Source: Brucella pituitosa
GTDB taxonomy: Bacteria; Pseudomonadota; Alphaproteobacteria; Rhizobiales; Rhizobiaceae
Assembly (NCBI RefSeq): GCF_003049685.1
Contig: NZ_PYSY02000001.1
Coordinates: 1,364,001 to 1,428,000 of the forward strand
Length of the DNA: 64,000 bases
Direction of reading: 5' to 3'
Each line of letters opens with the position of its first letter. Positions within the stretch are counted from its first letter, which is position 1. The position numbers and the translations under genes are program-made. Below are positions 51,605-60,270 of the stretch, piece by piece. The notes under the pieces were generated by a model, which worked only from the letters and a program-made list of their open reading frames with translations, was not told the DNA's origin and searched no databases.

Positions 51605-52165
51605 CTAGACCTGCATGATCTCGCCTTCCTTGACCGAAACGATCTTGTCCATTTCGGCGATCGTATCATCGGTGAGCTTCTGAACTTTTTCGGAAAGGCC
51701 ACGGCTGTCATCCTGGCTGATATCGCCGTCTTTCTCGAGCTTCTTCAGCGTGTCCATACCATCGCGGCGAACGTGACGCGCAGCGATACGGCCCTGTTCG
51801 GCATATTGATGCGCGATCTTGACCAGCTCTTTACGGCGCTGTTCGTTGAGTTCCGGCAAAGGAATGCGAAGCGTCATGCCATCGGTGATTGGATTGAGGC
51901 CAAGACCGGAATCACGAATCGCGCGCTCAACTGCGCCAACCATGGTCTTGTCCCATACGGAAACCGAAAGCATGCGCGATTCCGGCACAGTAATATTGGC
52001 GACCTGGTTGATCGGCATTTCAGCGCCATAAGCTGTAATCGTAATTGGCTCGAGCAAGCTTGCAGAAGCGCGGCCCGTGCGCAGACCACCGAGGTCATGC
52101 TTCAGGGCATTAACTGCGCCTTCCATGCGTCGCTTCAGGTCGTTGATGTCAAAAACATCGCTCAT
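51605..52165 (-). CDS. frr: Ribosome recycling factor
   Basis: Splits post-termination ribosomes together with EF-G. 186 residues: [20 protein letters not shown] in the first helix, [20 protein letters not shown] in the hinge and sheet domain, and [20 protein letters not shown] in the long helix. Frr follows pyrH by 48 nt in the rpsB-tsf-pyrH-frr series conserved across bacteria. Confidence 0.98.
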   Translation of the reverse strand: MSDVFDINDLKRRMEGAVNALKHDLGGLRTGRASASLLEPITITAYGAEMPINQVANITVPESRMLSVSVWDKTMVGAVERAIRDSGLGLNPITDGMTLRIPLPELNEQRRKELVKIAHQYAEQGRIAARHVRRDGMDTLKKLEKDGDISQDDSRGLSEKVQKLTDDTIAEMDKIVSVKEGEIMQV

Positions 52166-52213
52166 ACATGTTCTCCTTCAGTGCGCGACAAGACAAACGA
52201 TCAATATTGCCGA

Positions 52214-52936
52214 TCAATTATCGGAAACGATCGTGCTGCGTCCCTTGCCTTGCAGAATTTCGGCCAAGCCGCCGTTTTCATGGATGGAATAGACTATTAT
52301 CGGAATGTTGTTCTCACGCGCAAGGGCGACAGCAGCCGTATCCATCACCGCAAGCCCGCGATCAAGAACTTCCTTGTGTGTGAGTTTGTCAAAACGTGTT
52401 GCATTCGGCTCCTTCTTCGGGTCAGCCGAATAAATCCCATCGACCTGCGTGCCCTTCAGAAGCGCGTCCGCACCGATTTCGGCTGCGCGCAATGCTGCGG
52501 CCGAGTCTGTTGTGAAGAATGGATTACCTGTACCACCTGCGAAAATCACAACCTTTCCCTCATCCATATAGGCAGTTGCCTTTCTCTGCGAGAAGCTCTC
52601 GCAGATTTCAGGCATTGCTATGGCGGAAAGAACGACGGCATCCACACCAATCTTGTGAAGCGATGTACGCAGAGCCAGAGAATTGATCACCGTTGCCAGC
52701 ATACCCATGTGGTCGCCAGTGACACGGTCGCCACCCTTGGAGGCAACCGCTACGCCGCGGAAAATATTTCCGCCGCCAATCACGACACCCACTTCAACGC
52801 CGAGATCCCGCGCCTGAGCGATGTCACTGGCAATGCGATCAGCAACCGACACATCAATGCCGAAGCCCTGACTGCCCATCAATGCTTCACCGGATGCTTT
52901 GAGGACAATACGCTTATAGGCGGACTTAACGGGCAT
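52214..52936 (-). CDS. pyrH: Uridylate kinase
   Basis: Phosphorylates UMP to UDP; bacterial amino-acid-kinase fold, regulated by GTP and UTP. 240 residues from MPVKSAYKRIVLKASGEALM. Motifs: VVIGGGNIFRG, GDHMGMLATVINSLAL, FAGGTGNPFFTTDSAAALRA and KGTQVDGIYSADPKK. The ATG at 52936 has GGAGAACACTCC upstream; the frame is open to 52963. The tsf-pyrH gap (206 bp) contains a family B repeat. Confidence 0.97.
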   Translation of the reverse strand: MPVKSAYKRIVLKASGEALMGSQGFGIDVSVADRIASDIAQARDLGVEVGVVIGGGNIFRGVAVASKGGDRVTGDHMGMLATVINSLALRTSLHKIGVDAVVLSAIAMPEICESFSQRKATAYMDEGKVVIFAGGTGNPFFTTDSAAALRAAEIGADALLKGTQVDGIYSADPKKEPNATRFDKLTHKEVLDRGLAVMDTAAVALARENNIPIIVYSIHENGGLAEILQGKGRSTIVSDN

Positions 52937-53035
52937 GGAGTGTTCTCCGCAGATCATGATCAACTGTTACTATTGGGGTTCCGATACACGAAGGGCACCG
53001 CGTTGTCACGCGATGCCCTTCATAATCAAAAGCCT

Positions 53036-53105
53036 TTTAAGCATTTCCAGCAAAGTGCCTGAGCCTTTTGCGCAGGATAATGCGGCAAGACAAATCTTTA
53101 GAGCG
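53036..53105. repeat. Intergenic repeat, family B variant, in the tsf-pyrH gap
   Basis: TTTTAAGCATTTCCAGCAAA and CTTTTGCGCAGGATAATGCG closely match the variant at 5583. A CAAGACAAATCTTTAGAGCG right end leads into GCGCATG...GAATGCACTTC. It lies between tsf (stop at 53143) and pyrH, both on the minus strand, so it is transcribed within the operon. Confidence 0.75.
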
Positions 53106-53142
53106 AGCGCATGCCGAAACAGAATGCACTTCGAAAGATTGT

Positions 53143-54060
53143 TTAGCCCTTGGCAGCAGCAGCAACTTCAGCAGCGAAGTCGCTTTCTTCCTTCTCGATG
53201 CCTTCACCGAGAGCGATGCGTGCAAAGCCAATGATCTTCGCAGGAGCGCCGATCGACTTTTCAGCTTCCTTGAGCGCTGCTTCAACAGTCAGGTCGGGAT
53301 TGATGACGAAAGCCTGCGAAAGAAGAACAACTTCTTCGTAGAACTTGCGCATACGACCTTCGATCATCTTTTCGATGATGTTGTCTGGCTTGCCGGATTC
53401 ACGAGCCTGCTCGATGAAAATAGCCTTTTCACGCTCAGCAGCAGCCGGATCAACGTCAGCAGCAGTCAGTGCAAGCGGATTGATAGCAGCAACATGCATT
53501 GCAACCTGACGGCCAAATGCGTTTGCAGCTTCTGCGTCGCCAGCAGTTTCGATTGCAACGAGAACGCCGAGCTTGCCGAGGCCGTCTGCAACGCCGTTAT
53601 GGATGTAGGTAGCAACTGCACCCTGGGAAACTTCAAGAGCTGCCGAACGACGGAAGCTGATGTTTTCACCAATGGTTGCAACTGCGTCCTTTGCAGCCTG
53701 CGTTACCGACTTGCCGTCGATGTTTGCTTCAGCAACAGCTTCCGACGAACCATCGGTCGACAGAGCAGCCTGAGCGATCTTGCGAACGAGATCCTGGAAT
53801 GCATCGTTACGAGCAACGAAATCGGTCTCGGAGTTGACTTCAACAACAACAGCCTTGTTGCCGGAAGCTGCAACACCAACCAGACCTTCAGCAGCCGTAC
53901 GGCCAGCCTTCTTGTCAGCCTTTGCCATACCCTTGGCGCGCAGCCAGTCAACAGCGGCTTCGATGTCACCGTTGGTTTCAGCAAGCGCTGCCTTGCAGTC
54001 CATCATGCCTGCGCCGGTCAGTTCGCGGAGTTCTTTAACCTGTGATGCGGAAATGCTCAT
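53143..54060 (-). CDS. tsf: Elongation factor Ts
   Basis: Nucleotide exchange factor of EF-Tu. 305 residues from [20 protein letters not shown]. The signature [20 protein letters not shown] is followed by [13 protein letters not shown], and further [15 protein letters not shown]. The ATG at 54060 has AAAGGCGACACA upstream; the frame is open to 54075. The gap to rpsB (130 nt) holds two stem-loops. Confidence 0.98.
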   Translation of the reverse strand: MSISASQVKELRELTGAGMMDCKAALAETNGDIEAAVDWLRAKGMAKADKKAGRTAAEGLVGVAASGNKAVVVEVNSETDFVARNDAFQDLVRKIAQAALSTDGSSEAVAEANIDGKSVTQAAKDAVATIGENISFRRSAALEVSQGAVATYIHNGVADGLGKLGVLVAIETAGDAEAANAFGRQVAMHVAAINPLALTAADVDPAAAEREKAIFIEQARESGKPDNIIEKMIEGRMRKFYEEVVLLSQAFVINPDLTVEAALKEAEKSIGAPAKIIGFARIALGEGIEKEESDFAAEVAAAAKG

Positions 54061-54082
54061 TGTGTCGCCTTTCACGAAAGCG

Positions 54083-54103
54083 AAGGCACACCGAATGGGT
54101 GTG
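54083..54103 (-). promoter_or_regulatory. Stem-loop in the rpsB-tsf gap
   Basis: GGCACACC (54083-54090) and GGTGTGCC (54096-54103) form a perfect 8-bp stem with loop GAATG, ending 23 nt before the tsf ATG. A second possible hairpin CGCTTTC/GAAAGGCG downstream on the minus strand would include the tsf ribosome site. There is no T-tract. This could tune tsf relative to rpsB. Confidence 0.5.
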
Positions 54104-54190
54104 CCAACTTTTAACCGACGCTGATTGCATCGGAACGAATGAAGTTATCCACCCGTCATGTGACGGATGGATGAAATTCATAAGCGCTGA

Positions 54191-54961
54191 TTATGCGCCT
54201 GCAGCCGGAGCTTCGAGAGCTGGCTCAACAGGAGCTTCAGCCTGTGCGCCAACGTCGATGCCCATAGCGCCCTGCTGACGTGCGATGCCGTCAAGAGCAG
54301 CGCGTGCAACCAGATCGCAATAAAGCGAAATAGCGCGTGCGGCGTCGTCGTTACCTGGGATTGGGTAGTCGATCTGATCTGGATCGCAGTTCGAATCGAT
54401 AACAGCCACAACTGGAATACCAAGACGCTTGGCTTCCTGGATAGCGATTGCTTCCTTGTTGGTGTCGACGATGAACATCAGGTCAGGAACCGAACCCATG
54501 TCCTTGATGCCGCCGAGTGCGCGGTCGAGTTTTTCACGCTCGCGTTCGAGGTTCAGGCGTTCCTTCTTCGAGTAACCCTGAGCATCGCCCGAGAGAATTT
54601 CGTCGAGCTTGCGCAGACGCTGGATCGAGTTCGAGATCGTCTTCCAGTTGGTCATCATGCCGCCGAGCCAGCGTGCATTGACGTAGTACTGAGCCGAACG
54701 GCCAGCGGCATCAGCAATGATGTCCGAAGCCTGACGCTTGGTACCAACGAAGAGAACGCGGCCACCACGAGCAACAGTGTCCGAAACGACCTTCAGCGCA
54801 TTGTGCAGCAGAGGAACGGTCTGGGACAGATCGAGAATGTGGATGTTGTTGCGGTCGCCATAGATGTAAGGAGCCATCTTTGGGTTCCAGCGGTGGGTCT
54901 GGTGACCGAAGTGAACACCAGCTTCCAGAAGCTGGCGCATGCTGAATTCAGGCAATGCCAT
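54191..54961 (-). CDS. rpsB: 30S ribosomal protein S2
   Basis: 256 residues from [20 protein letters not shown]. Signatures: [19 protein letters not shown] and [20 protein letters not shown], followed by [20 protein letters not shown]. It ends in an Ala/Pro/Glu-rich tail (from about 236), usual in Rhizobiales. The ATG at 54961 lies 9-10 nt after AAAAGGAAAATACAG; the frame is open to 55045. Followed by tsf. Confidence 0.98.
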   Translation of the reverse strand: MALPEFSMRQLLEAGVHFGHQTHRWNPKMAPYIYGDRNNIHILDLSQTVPLLHNALKVVSDTVARGGRVLFVGTKRQASDIIADAAGRSAQYYVNARWLGGMMTNWKTISNSIQRLRKLDEILSGDAQGYSKKERLNLEREREKLDRALGGIKDMGSVPDLMFIVDTNKEAIAIQEAKRLGIPVVAVIDSNCDPDQIDYPIPGNDDAARAISLYCDLVARAALDGIARQQGAMGIDVGAQAEAPVEPALEAPAAGA

Positions 54962-54985
54962 CTGTATTTTCCTTTTCCGGTTGAA

Positions 54986-55043
54986 CCTCCACGGGCTGAG
55001 GCGATTGCTCGCCACCGGAGGCTGAAGCAGGATTTCTCCCTGC
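54986..55043 (-). promoter_or_regulatory. Structured rpsB 5' leader
   Basis: Inner stem GGCGA (55000-55004) / TCGCC (55009-55013) with a 4-nt loop, outer pair CCTCC (54986-54990) / GGAGG (55017-55021), and a further GCAGG (55027-55031) / CCTGC (55039-55043). All lie 25-82 nt before the rpsB ATG, in the transcript leader. It may bind S2 for autoregulation, as the rpsB leader does in gammaproteobacteria, but no shared motif is recognised. Confidence 0.4.
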
Positions 55044-55145
55044 AAAAGCCCAATCCCGTGTGTGGAATAGGCGCGCTGTTAACTTATCGCGCCAATAAAT
55101 GCAAGCCTTGTGACCATTATAACGCCAAAGGCTGTGGCAAACGAC

Positions 55146-55985
55146 CTATTTGCAATCCGCTTTGGGCGCTTTGTCATCATACACATCAAGCTTCACCAGT
55201 TTCCCACGCATGGAAAAATCACCATAATCCATGGTCAGGTCGCGGGTGATGCCGTTTCGGTATAGCTTAAAGTTGATACGATAGATCGGCAGACCATCCT
55301 GCTTTTCCTTGTCATCAAAATAGGAGATCGTCACCGGCCAGACATTGTCCTTCGTGAACTTGCCCATGGCTTTGGTTTCGTCGCTTTTGGCTTCCTGCTC
55401 CTTGCCGACAACAACCGTCGTTGCAACAACGCGATCCGCATCTTCCGAGGCATCATAAAGAGACGTCTGGTAGAACTTCTCGCCCGCTTGTGCCTTTCCG
55501 ATCAGCTCTTCCATATGAGTCGTCGGGAATTGTGTCGCCTTCAGATCGATATTGTCTTCTTTGGGCTTGGACAGGGCAACAATCGTCTTGCCACCTTCGA
55601 CCTTGGCATCACCACGCACTTCTTTCACCAGTTCCTTATCAACAAAGGTCTTGTTGACGAAACGGAAATCCTTACCGTTGCCGCTTTCAAAAGTTGTCGT
55701 CTGCTGATCGGTCACGCGCTGCGGCTGTTCATCCATGTCAATGCGCGTTACGAAACGAAAATTCGTCGTATAACCTTCGCAGGCTGAACCGTTGAACTCA
55801 TAGACCATACGGCCGGTAAGCCCACTGATCCCGGATTTCTCATCCGCTCGATCCAATGTGAGATCATACACTGCGCGATGCGGGACCAACGTTACCGTCG
55901 AAGCAGCGGCGGCAACGCCAACCGAACTACCCCAAACGCAAACCGCTGCTCCGCTTGCCGCAAATGCCATACTCAAAAAACGCAT
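55146..55985 (-). CDS. eipB: Cell-envelope integrity protein EipB (DUF1849)
   Basis: Periplasmic protein of 279 residues. A signal peptide ends near residue 28 (VGVAAAAS). The mature part begins VTLVPHRAVYDLTLDRAD. Cysteines C69 (GSACEGY) and C278 (KADCK) match the pair described for Brucella abortus EipB, where they form a disulfide across a spiral beta fold. It maintains envelope integrity. The ATG at 55985 is chosen over 56030 because a normal signal peptide starts there. It is upstream of rpsB on the same strand and divergent from the RidA-like gene. Confidence 0.95.
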   Translation of the reverse strand: MRFLSMAFAASGAAVCVWGSSVGVAAAASTVTLVPHRAVYDLTLDRADEKSGISGLTGRMVYEFNGSACEGYTTNFRFVTRIDMDEQPQRVTDQQTTTFESGNGKDFRFVNKTFVDKELVKEVRGDAKVEGGKTIVALSKPKEDNIDLKATQFPTTHMEELIGKAQAGEKFYQTSLYDASEDADRVVATTVVVGKEQEAKSDETKAMGKFTKDNVWPVTISYFDDKEKQDGLPIYRINFKLYRNGITRDLTMDYGDFSMRGKLVKLDVYDDKAPKADCK

Positions 55986-56129
55986 ACATGAATCTCCCGA
56001 TCTGTTGAGGAGCATGATAAAAAAACTCATGGCGGAAGCGAGGCAAAAAACGCACCCTCCCCAAAAGCTTCACCGATTCTATCTCATATATCGGGTGCGA
56101 AAGGCATTAAGTTAGTAAGGATTAATGGA

Positions 56130-56594
56130 ATGACCGACACAATCGACAGCCGTCTTAAAAATCTGGGTATATCTTTGCCCGAAGCCGCAGCACCAGCTGC
56201 AAACTATGTACCTTTCGCACAAACGGGCTCTCTGCTGCTCACATCGGGTCAGCTTCCGCTGGAAAATGGCAAGCTCGTACACACAGGCCAGGTTGGCGAT
56301 GCACTTACAGTCGCACACGGTCAGGCTGCAGCCCGCGCATGTGCTGTCAACATACTGGCGCAGGCAAAGGCCGCCCTTGGTGATCTGAACCGCATAAAGC
56401 GGATCGTAAAAATCACCGTATTCGTTTCCTCAACCACAGATTTTGTCGAACAGCACCTGGTTGCCAATGGCGCATCTGATCTTCTCGTCGCAGTCCTTGG
56501 CGACGCGGGCAAGCATGCACGCTCAGCGGTCGGCGTTGCAAGCCTGCCACTCAATGCACCCGTTGAAATCGAAGCAATCATCGAGGTTGCATAA
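56130..56594 (+). CDS. RidA/YjgF-family protein
   Basis: 154 residues with the RidA (reactive intermediate deaminase) fold: FAQTGSLLLTSGQLPLENGK, KAALGDLNRIKRIVKITVFV and a C-terminal HARSAVGVASLPLNAPVEIE with the conserved Arg. It belongs to the longer YjgF group that has MTDTIDSRLKNLGISLPEA at the start. Whether it deaminates imines is unknown. The next gene starts on the last base of its stop codon (TAATG). Confidence 0.88.
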   Translation: MTDTIDSRLKNLGISLPEAAAPAANYVPFAQTGSLLLTSGQLPLENGKLVHTGQVGDALTVAHGQAAARACAVNILAQAKAALGDLNRIKRIVKITVFVSSTTDFVEQHLVANGASDLLVAVLGDAGKHARSAVGVASLPLNAPVEIEAIIEVA

Positions 56595-57319
56595 TGTCAT
56601 CTCCTGAATGGCTCAAAAAACAGCCAATTGCGCATCGTGGCCTGCACGATCTGAACAATAAGCGCTGGGAAAACACGCTCGCAGCCTTTGATGCTGCTGC
56701 AAAAGCAGGCTTTGCAATCGAATGCGACGTACATCTTACCAAGGATGGCGGTGTCATCGTTTTTCATGATGACGATCTCAAGCGCCTCACCGGACGCGAA
56801 GGCCGAATCAGTGACCTGACACTAACAGAAGCCTCTGAGCTGCGCATTGGCGGCACTGAAGATCATGCGCCGACACTGCGCCAGATGCTTGAGCTCGTTG
56901 CCGGTCGTGTGCCGGTCGTCATTGAGCTTAAGGGCATTGAAGGCCGTGACGATGGTCTGGTTGCCGCTGTAGCCAAAGAGCTGGCCTCTTATAAAGGCGA
57001 AGCAGCAATCATGTCATTCGACCACCATCTGATCCGACTGTTTGCAAGCGACGCGCCAGGAATTCCCGGCGGACTGACTGCGGAAGGCACGCGCACCAAG
57101 GATTTTGAAGCCCACTTCGCGATGCTCGCGCATCAGATTTCCTTCGTGTCTTACAATGTGCATCATCTGCCAAATCCGTTTGTCAGCTTTGCGCGCGAAA
57201 AGCTCAACCTTCCGGTCATCAGCTGGACAGTCCGCGATGCCGAGACCAAGAAGCATAGCGATCTCAACGTGGATCAGATTACCTTTGAAGGTTTCGACCC
57301 TCGGTCGATGTTGGCTTAA
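56594..57319 (+). CDS. Glycerophosphodiester phosphodiesterase family protein
   Basis: 241 residues of the GDPD TIM-barrel. Catalytic motif IAHRGLHDLN then ENTLAAFDAAAKAGFAIECD with the Glu/Asp metal ligands, and HLTKDGGVIVFHDDDLKRLT with the second catalytic His. VPVVIELKG and ISWTVRDAETKK near the end complete the fold. It may hydrolyse glycerophosphodiesters from phospholipid turnover. No signal peptide: cytoplasmic. GAGG precedes the ATG. Confidence 0.92.
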   Translation: MSSPEWLKKQPIAHRGLHDLNNKRWENTLAAFDAAAKAGFAIECDVHLTKDGGVIVFHDDDLKRLTGREGRISDLTLTEASELRIGGTEDHAPTLRQMLELVAGRVPVVIELKGIEGRDDGLVAAVAKELASYKGEAAIMSFDHHLIRLFASDAPGIPGGLTAEGTRTKDFEAHFAMLAHQISFVSYNVHHLPNPFVSFAREKLNLPVISWTVRDAETKKHSDLNVDQITFEGFDPRSMLA

Positions 57320-57334
57320 CAGGAAAATTCGGCG

Positions 57335-58522
57335 ATGAGCGACGACGAAAGGCAGACAGAGCAAAGCTTCGTTCTCCGCGTCGTCGAAGGCATCGGCGAT
57401 TTCTCGGAAGACGAATGGAACCGCCTTGCCGGCACGTCCCGGCAAGGCGGAAACTACAATCCCTTTATTTCTCGCGCCTTTCTGAATGCACTCGAACAAT
57501 CCGGATCCGTGTCGCAGCATGCGGGCTGGCTGCCGCGACATCTGCGCCTTGAAGACGACAAGGGTTATCTTATCGGCGCTGTGCCGAACTACCTCAAGGG
57601 GCATAGTCAGGGCGAATATGTCTTCGACCATGGTTGGGCCGATGCCTTCGAGCGCGCTGGCGGGCGCTACTACCCCAAGTTTCAGGCTTCAATTCCGTTC
57701 ACGCCTGCAACAGGCCCACGCTTACTCCGCCATGCAGAGTTTGAACCCGACGCTGTTCAACTCGCCCTCGCAAACGGGTTAAGACAGCTAACCGATCAGA
57801 CTGGTGCATCTTCTGCCCATGTGACCTTTGCACCGAAAAACGAGATTTTTGCGCTTGAATCGGCTAATTTTCTGCGCCGAACGGATCAGCAGTTTCATTT
57901 TATAAACAATAGCTTTTCTAGGTATGATGACTTTCTAAATGAGCTCGTCTCAAGAAAGCGCAAAGCACTCAAAAAAGAACGGCGCGACGCTCTTTCAGAA
58001 GGCATTGAAATCGACTGGCTGACCGGCAGCGATCTGACTGAAGCCGTCTGGGATGACTTTTTTGAGTTCTATATCGATACCGGCAGCCGCAAATGGGGGC
58101 GTCCTTACCTCAACCGCGAGTTTTTCTCGCTGATTGGTGAGACGATGGCCGACGACATATTGCTCGTCATGGCGCGTCGCGGCGGACGCTATATCGCAGG
58201 CGCGATCAACTTCATTGGCAGCGACACGCTCTATGGGCGACACTGGGGCTGTATCGAGGATCATCCTTATCTTCATTTCGAGGTCTGCTACCATCAGGCA
58301 ATCGACTTCGCGATCGACCGCAAATTACGGATTGTCGAAGCAGGAGCGCAGGGTGAACATAAACTCGCCCGCGGCTATATTCCGGTTACAACGCATTCCG
58401 CGCATTATATTGCGCATGAGGGTTTCCGTAGAGCGGTTAGTGATTATCTGGAACATGAGCGCCGCGAAGTCGAACAGATACATGCGGCACTGGAAGAGCA
58501 TACGCCTTTCAGGCACGAATGA
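57335..58522 (+). CDS. GNAT/FemAB-like protein (DUF482 family)
   Basis: 395 residues. The protein resembles the peptidoglycan-biosynthesis/recognition family (DUF482) with two GNAT-like halves: NYNPFISRAFLNALEQSGSV, GYLIGAVPNYLKGHSQGEYV and DTLYGRHWGCIEDHPYLHFE then AIDFAIDRKLRIVEAGAQGE. The C-terminus ends ERREVEQIHAALEEH. Substrate unknown. It follows the GDPD gene by 15 nt with AGGAAAATT upstream. The combination with RidA, GDPD and HIT genes is common in Rhizobiales. Confidence 0.87.
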   Translation: MSDDERQTEQSFVLRVVEGIGDFSEDEWNRLAGTSRQGGNYNPFISRAFLNALEQSGSVSQHAGWLPRHLRLEDDKGYLIGAVPNYLKGHSQGEYVFDHGWADAFERAGGRYYPKFQASIPFTPATGPRLLRHAEFEPDAVQLALANGLRQLTDQTGASSAHVTFAPKNEIFALESANFLRRTDQQFHFINNSFSRYDDFLNELVSRKRKALKKERRDALSEGIEIDWLTGSDLTEAVWDDFFEFYIDTGSRKWGRPYLNREFFSLIGETMADDILLVMARRGGRYIAGAINFIGSDTLYGRHWGCIEDHPYLHFEVCYHQAIDFAIDRKLRIVEAGAQGEHKLARGYIPVTTHSAHYIAHEGFRRAVSDYLEHERREVEQIHAALEEHTPFRHE

Positions 58523-58563
58523 CCGCCACCACACGAATAAAAGACTGAACTGGAGAAAACAGC

Positions 58564-58986
58564 ATGTCCGCCACCTATGATGACAACAACATCTTCGCAA
58601 AAATCCTGCGCGGCGAAATTCCGTCAACGCGTGTTTACGAAACGGATAATGTTGTCGCTTTCATGGATGTCATGCCGCAGGGAACGGGTCACACGCTCGT
58701 GGTTCCCAAAGCGCCATCCCGCAATCTGCTGGACGCCAAGCCCGAAACTCTGGCTGAAACCATTCAGGTCGTGCAGAAGATCGCCAATGCGGTCAAGAAG
58801 GCGTTCAACGCCGATGGCGTCACTGTCATTCAATTCAATGAACCTGCCGCAGGCCAGACAGTTTACCATCTGCACTTCCACGTTATCCCGCGTTTTGAAG
58901 GCGTAGAACTCAAACCACATACGGGGAAGATGGAAGACGCTGCCGTGCTTGAATCAAATGCTGAGAAAATCCGCGCAGCACTTTGA
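58564..58986 (+). CDS. HIT family nucleotide-binding protein
   Basis: 140 residues, histidine-triad fold. The motif YHLHFHVIPR gives H102, H104 and H106. FAKILRGEIPSTRVYETDNV and GHTLVVPKAPSRNLLD are family segments. It is likely to hydrolyse nucleoside phosphoramidates or dinucleoside polyphosphates. GGAG precedes the ATG. It converges with azlD, leaving 12 nt. Confidence 0.93.
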   Translation: MSATYDDNNIFAKILRGEIPSTRVYETDNVVAFMDVMPQGTGHTLVVPKAPSRNLLDAKPETLAETIQVVQKIANAVKKAFNADGVTVIQFNEPAAGQTVYHLHFHVIPRFEGVELKPHTGKMEDAAVLESNAEKIRAAL

Positions 58987-58998
58987 TAAGAAATGACT

Positions 58999-59346
58999 TT
59001 ATAAGCTTAGCAAACCGGCTATCAGCAGCGCTTCTGCTACCAGAATACCGACAAGCAAGCGCTTTCCAGCAATGAGATAGGCGGCAAAGCCAGCTGCAGC
59101 TGATCCAACGCGCAGCCACATCGGGGAGTTGGCAAGCTCCCCGTTCGGGTACAGAATAAGTTGCGCAATCACACCTGCAACAAGTGCCGTCGCGACACAG
59201 CGAACAAACACCAGCACTTCCGAATCTTCACGTACACGACCGCCAACGATCACCCCCATGACACGGAAGAGATAAGTCGGAAGTGCACCTGCAAGCAGGA
59301 TGAAGACAAACGGCCACCACCAGTCGGAAAAACTATCCCAGTTCAT
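58999..59346 (-). CDS. azlD: AzlD-family branched-chain amino acid export subunit
   Basis: 115 residues with four hydrophobic stretches, among them WWPFVFILLAGALPTYLFRV and AAGFAAYLIAGKRLLVGILV. It is the small partner of AzlC in a two-component exporter of branched-chain amino acids or their analogues (BrnFE type). It overlaps the azlC stop by 4 nt, so the two are coupled. Substrate not provable from sequence. Confidence 0.88.
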   Translation of the reverse strand: MNWDSFSDWWWPFVFILLAGALPTYLFRVMGVIVGGRVREDSEVLVFVRCVATALVAGVIAQLILYPNGELANSPMWLRVGSAAAGFAAYLIAGKRLLVGILVAEALLIAGLLSL

Positions 59347-60107
59347 TTGGCCACATCCTTGCCGGGATTACGCGACCGGTGAAAAGCAAACGCAATCAAT
59401 CCGCCCATGATACCCGTCATCAACAAATCATAGCCTGGTGCGAACTGATGAAAAATCGGGAACAACACGATCCCCGATACCATGGCAATCTGCCCTGCCC
59501 GTTCGCGTGCCGAACGCCAGAGCGATGTGAGAAAATACATCGGCGTAAGCATGAAAAGCGCTGCGAACACCACCGGTGGAAATGATGCGGAGAGCAAATA
59601 GACCACCGCGACGACCAGCGCATTTGTGCCGACGAGAACCGTACCAATTCCAGCGAAGTAACTTGTACGCATGTCGCGCGGTATATTGCGCAGCTCTTCC
59701 ATTGCCATGACCCAGGCGGTAACTGCCACGAAATGGCAGAGAGCTGCGAGCGTCAGTTTTCGGGTCTTTGGTCCTTTCAGCTCCGGCAGAAGTGCGACGA
59801 CCATCGGCATCAAACGGACAGACGATAATCCAACGGCCAATGCTGCCGCAGGGATTGAGGCGCCAGCGCTGATTGCGCCGATAAGAACCACCTTGGCGGG
59901 CAGTGCCCAGATGGTCAGCGTCATGAAAACCGCCTGCCCGACCGTTATCCCGCTTTCAATCGCCAATCCTGAAAAACCAATGAAGGAACTCATCAGCAAG
60001 ATTGCGGGCACGCTGATAATGCGTCGCGTACCGCGAAAAAACCAACGCAAGGCGTTGGCTTGTTCTGCCGGATGAGATTCAGAACTGGGGGAGCGACTCG
60101 AAAACAT
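59343..60107 (-). CDS. azlC: AzlC-family branched-chain amino acid export subunit
   Basis: 254 residues with 6-8 membrane helices, among them PAILLMSSFIGFSGLAIESG then QAVFMTLTIWALPAKVVLIG, the AzlC pattern. It pairs with AzlD downstream. The start MFSSRSPSSESHPAEQANAL gives a short hydrophilic N-terminus. Upstream is a family A repeat and the clpA terminator. A neighbouring Lrp/AsnC regulator, often found with azlCD, is absent. Confidence 0.9.
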   Translation of the reverse strand: MFSSRSPSSESHPAEQANALRWFFRGTRRIISVPAILLMSSFIGFSGLAIESGITVGQAVFMTLTIWALPAKVVLIGAISAGASIPAAALAVGLSSVRLMPMVVALLPELKGPKTRKLTLAALCHFVAVTAWVMAMEELRNIPRDMRTSYFAGIGTVLVGTNALVVAVVYLLSASFPPVVFAALFMLTPMYFLTSLWRSARERAGQIAMVSGIVLFPIFHQFAPGYDLLMTGIMGGLIAFAFHRSRNPGKDVAK

Positions 60108-60149
60108 ATCTTAAAAATAGATCATGAAACAGAAAAGAGCACCTGCATT

Positions 60150-60201
60150 TAGAGCGCATCTTTGTCCGAAAACCGTTTCACACTTTTCGGGACGCGCTCT
60201 A
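60150..60201. repeat. Intergenic repeat, family A, single 52-bp module
   Basis: TAGAGCGCATCTTTGTCCGA through CTTTTCGGGACGCGCTCTA, the same module as 20740-20790 with complete TAGAGCGC/GCGCTCTA ends. It stands without the second (GATCTGATTGG) module, so modules can occur separately. It lies 43 bp from the azlC start. Confidence 0.88.
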
Positions 60202-60235
60202 ACGCGACCTGTCCGCTTAGAAGCACTTAAAATGA

Positions 60236-60262
60236 AAAGGCCCTTCCGAAGAAGGGCCGTTT
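60236..60262 (-). terminator. Intrinsic terminator of clpA
   Basis: GGCCCTTC (60239-60246) and GAAGGGCC (60251-60258) form an 8-bp perfect stem with a loop that reads UUCG on the minus strand, followed by TTTTCATTTT. It is 12 nt past the clpA stop. Confidence 0.9.
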
Positions 60263-60270
60263 CGTAGAGC

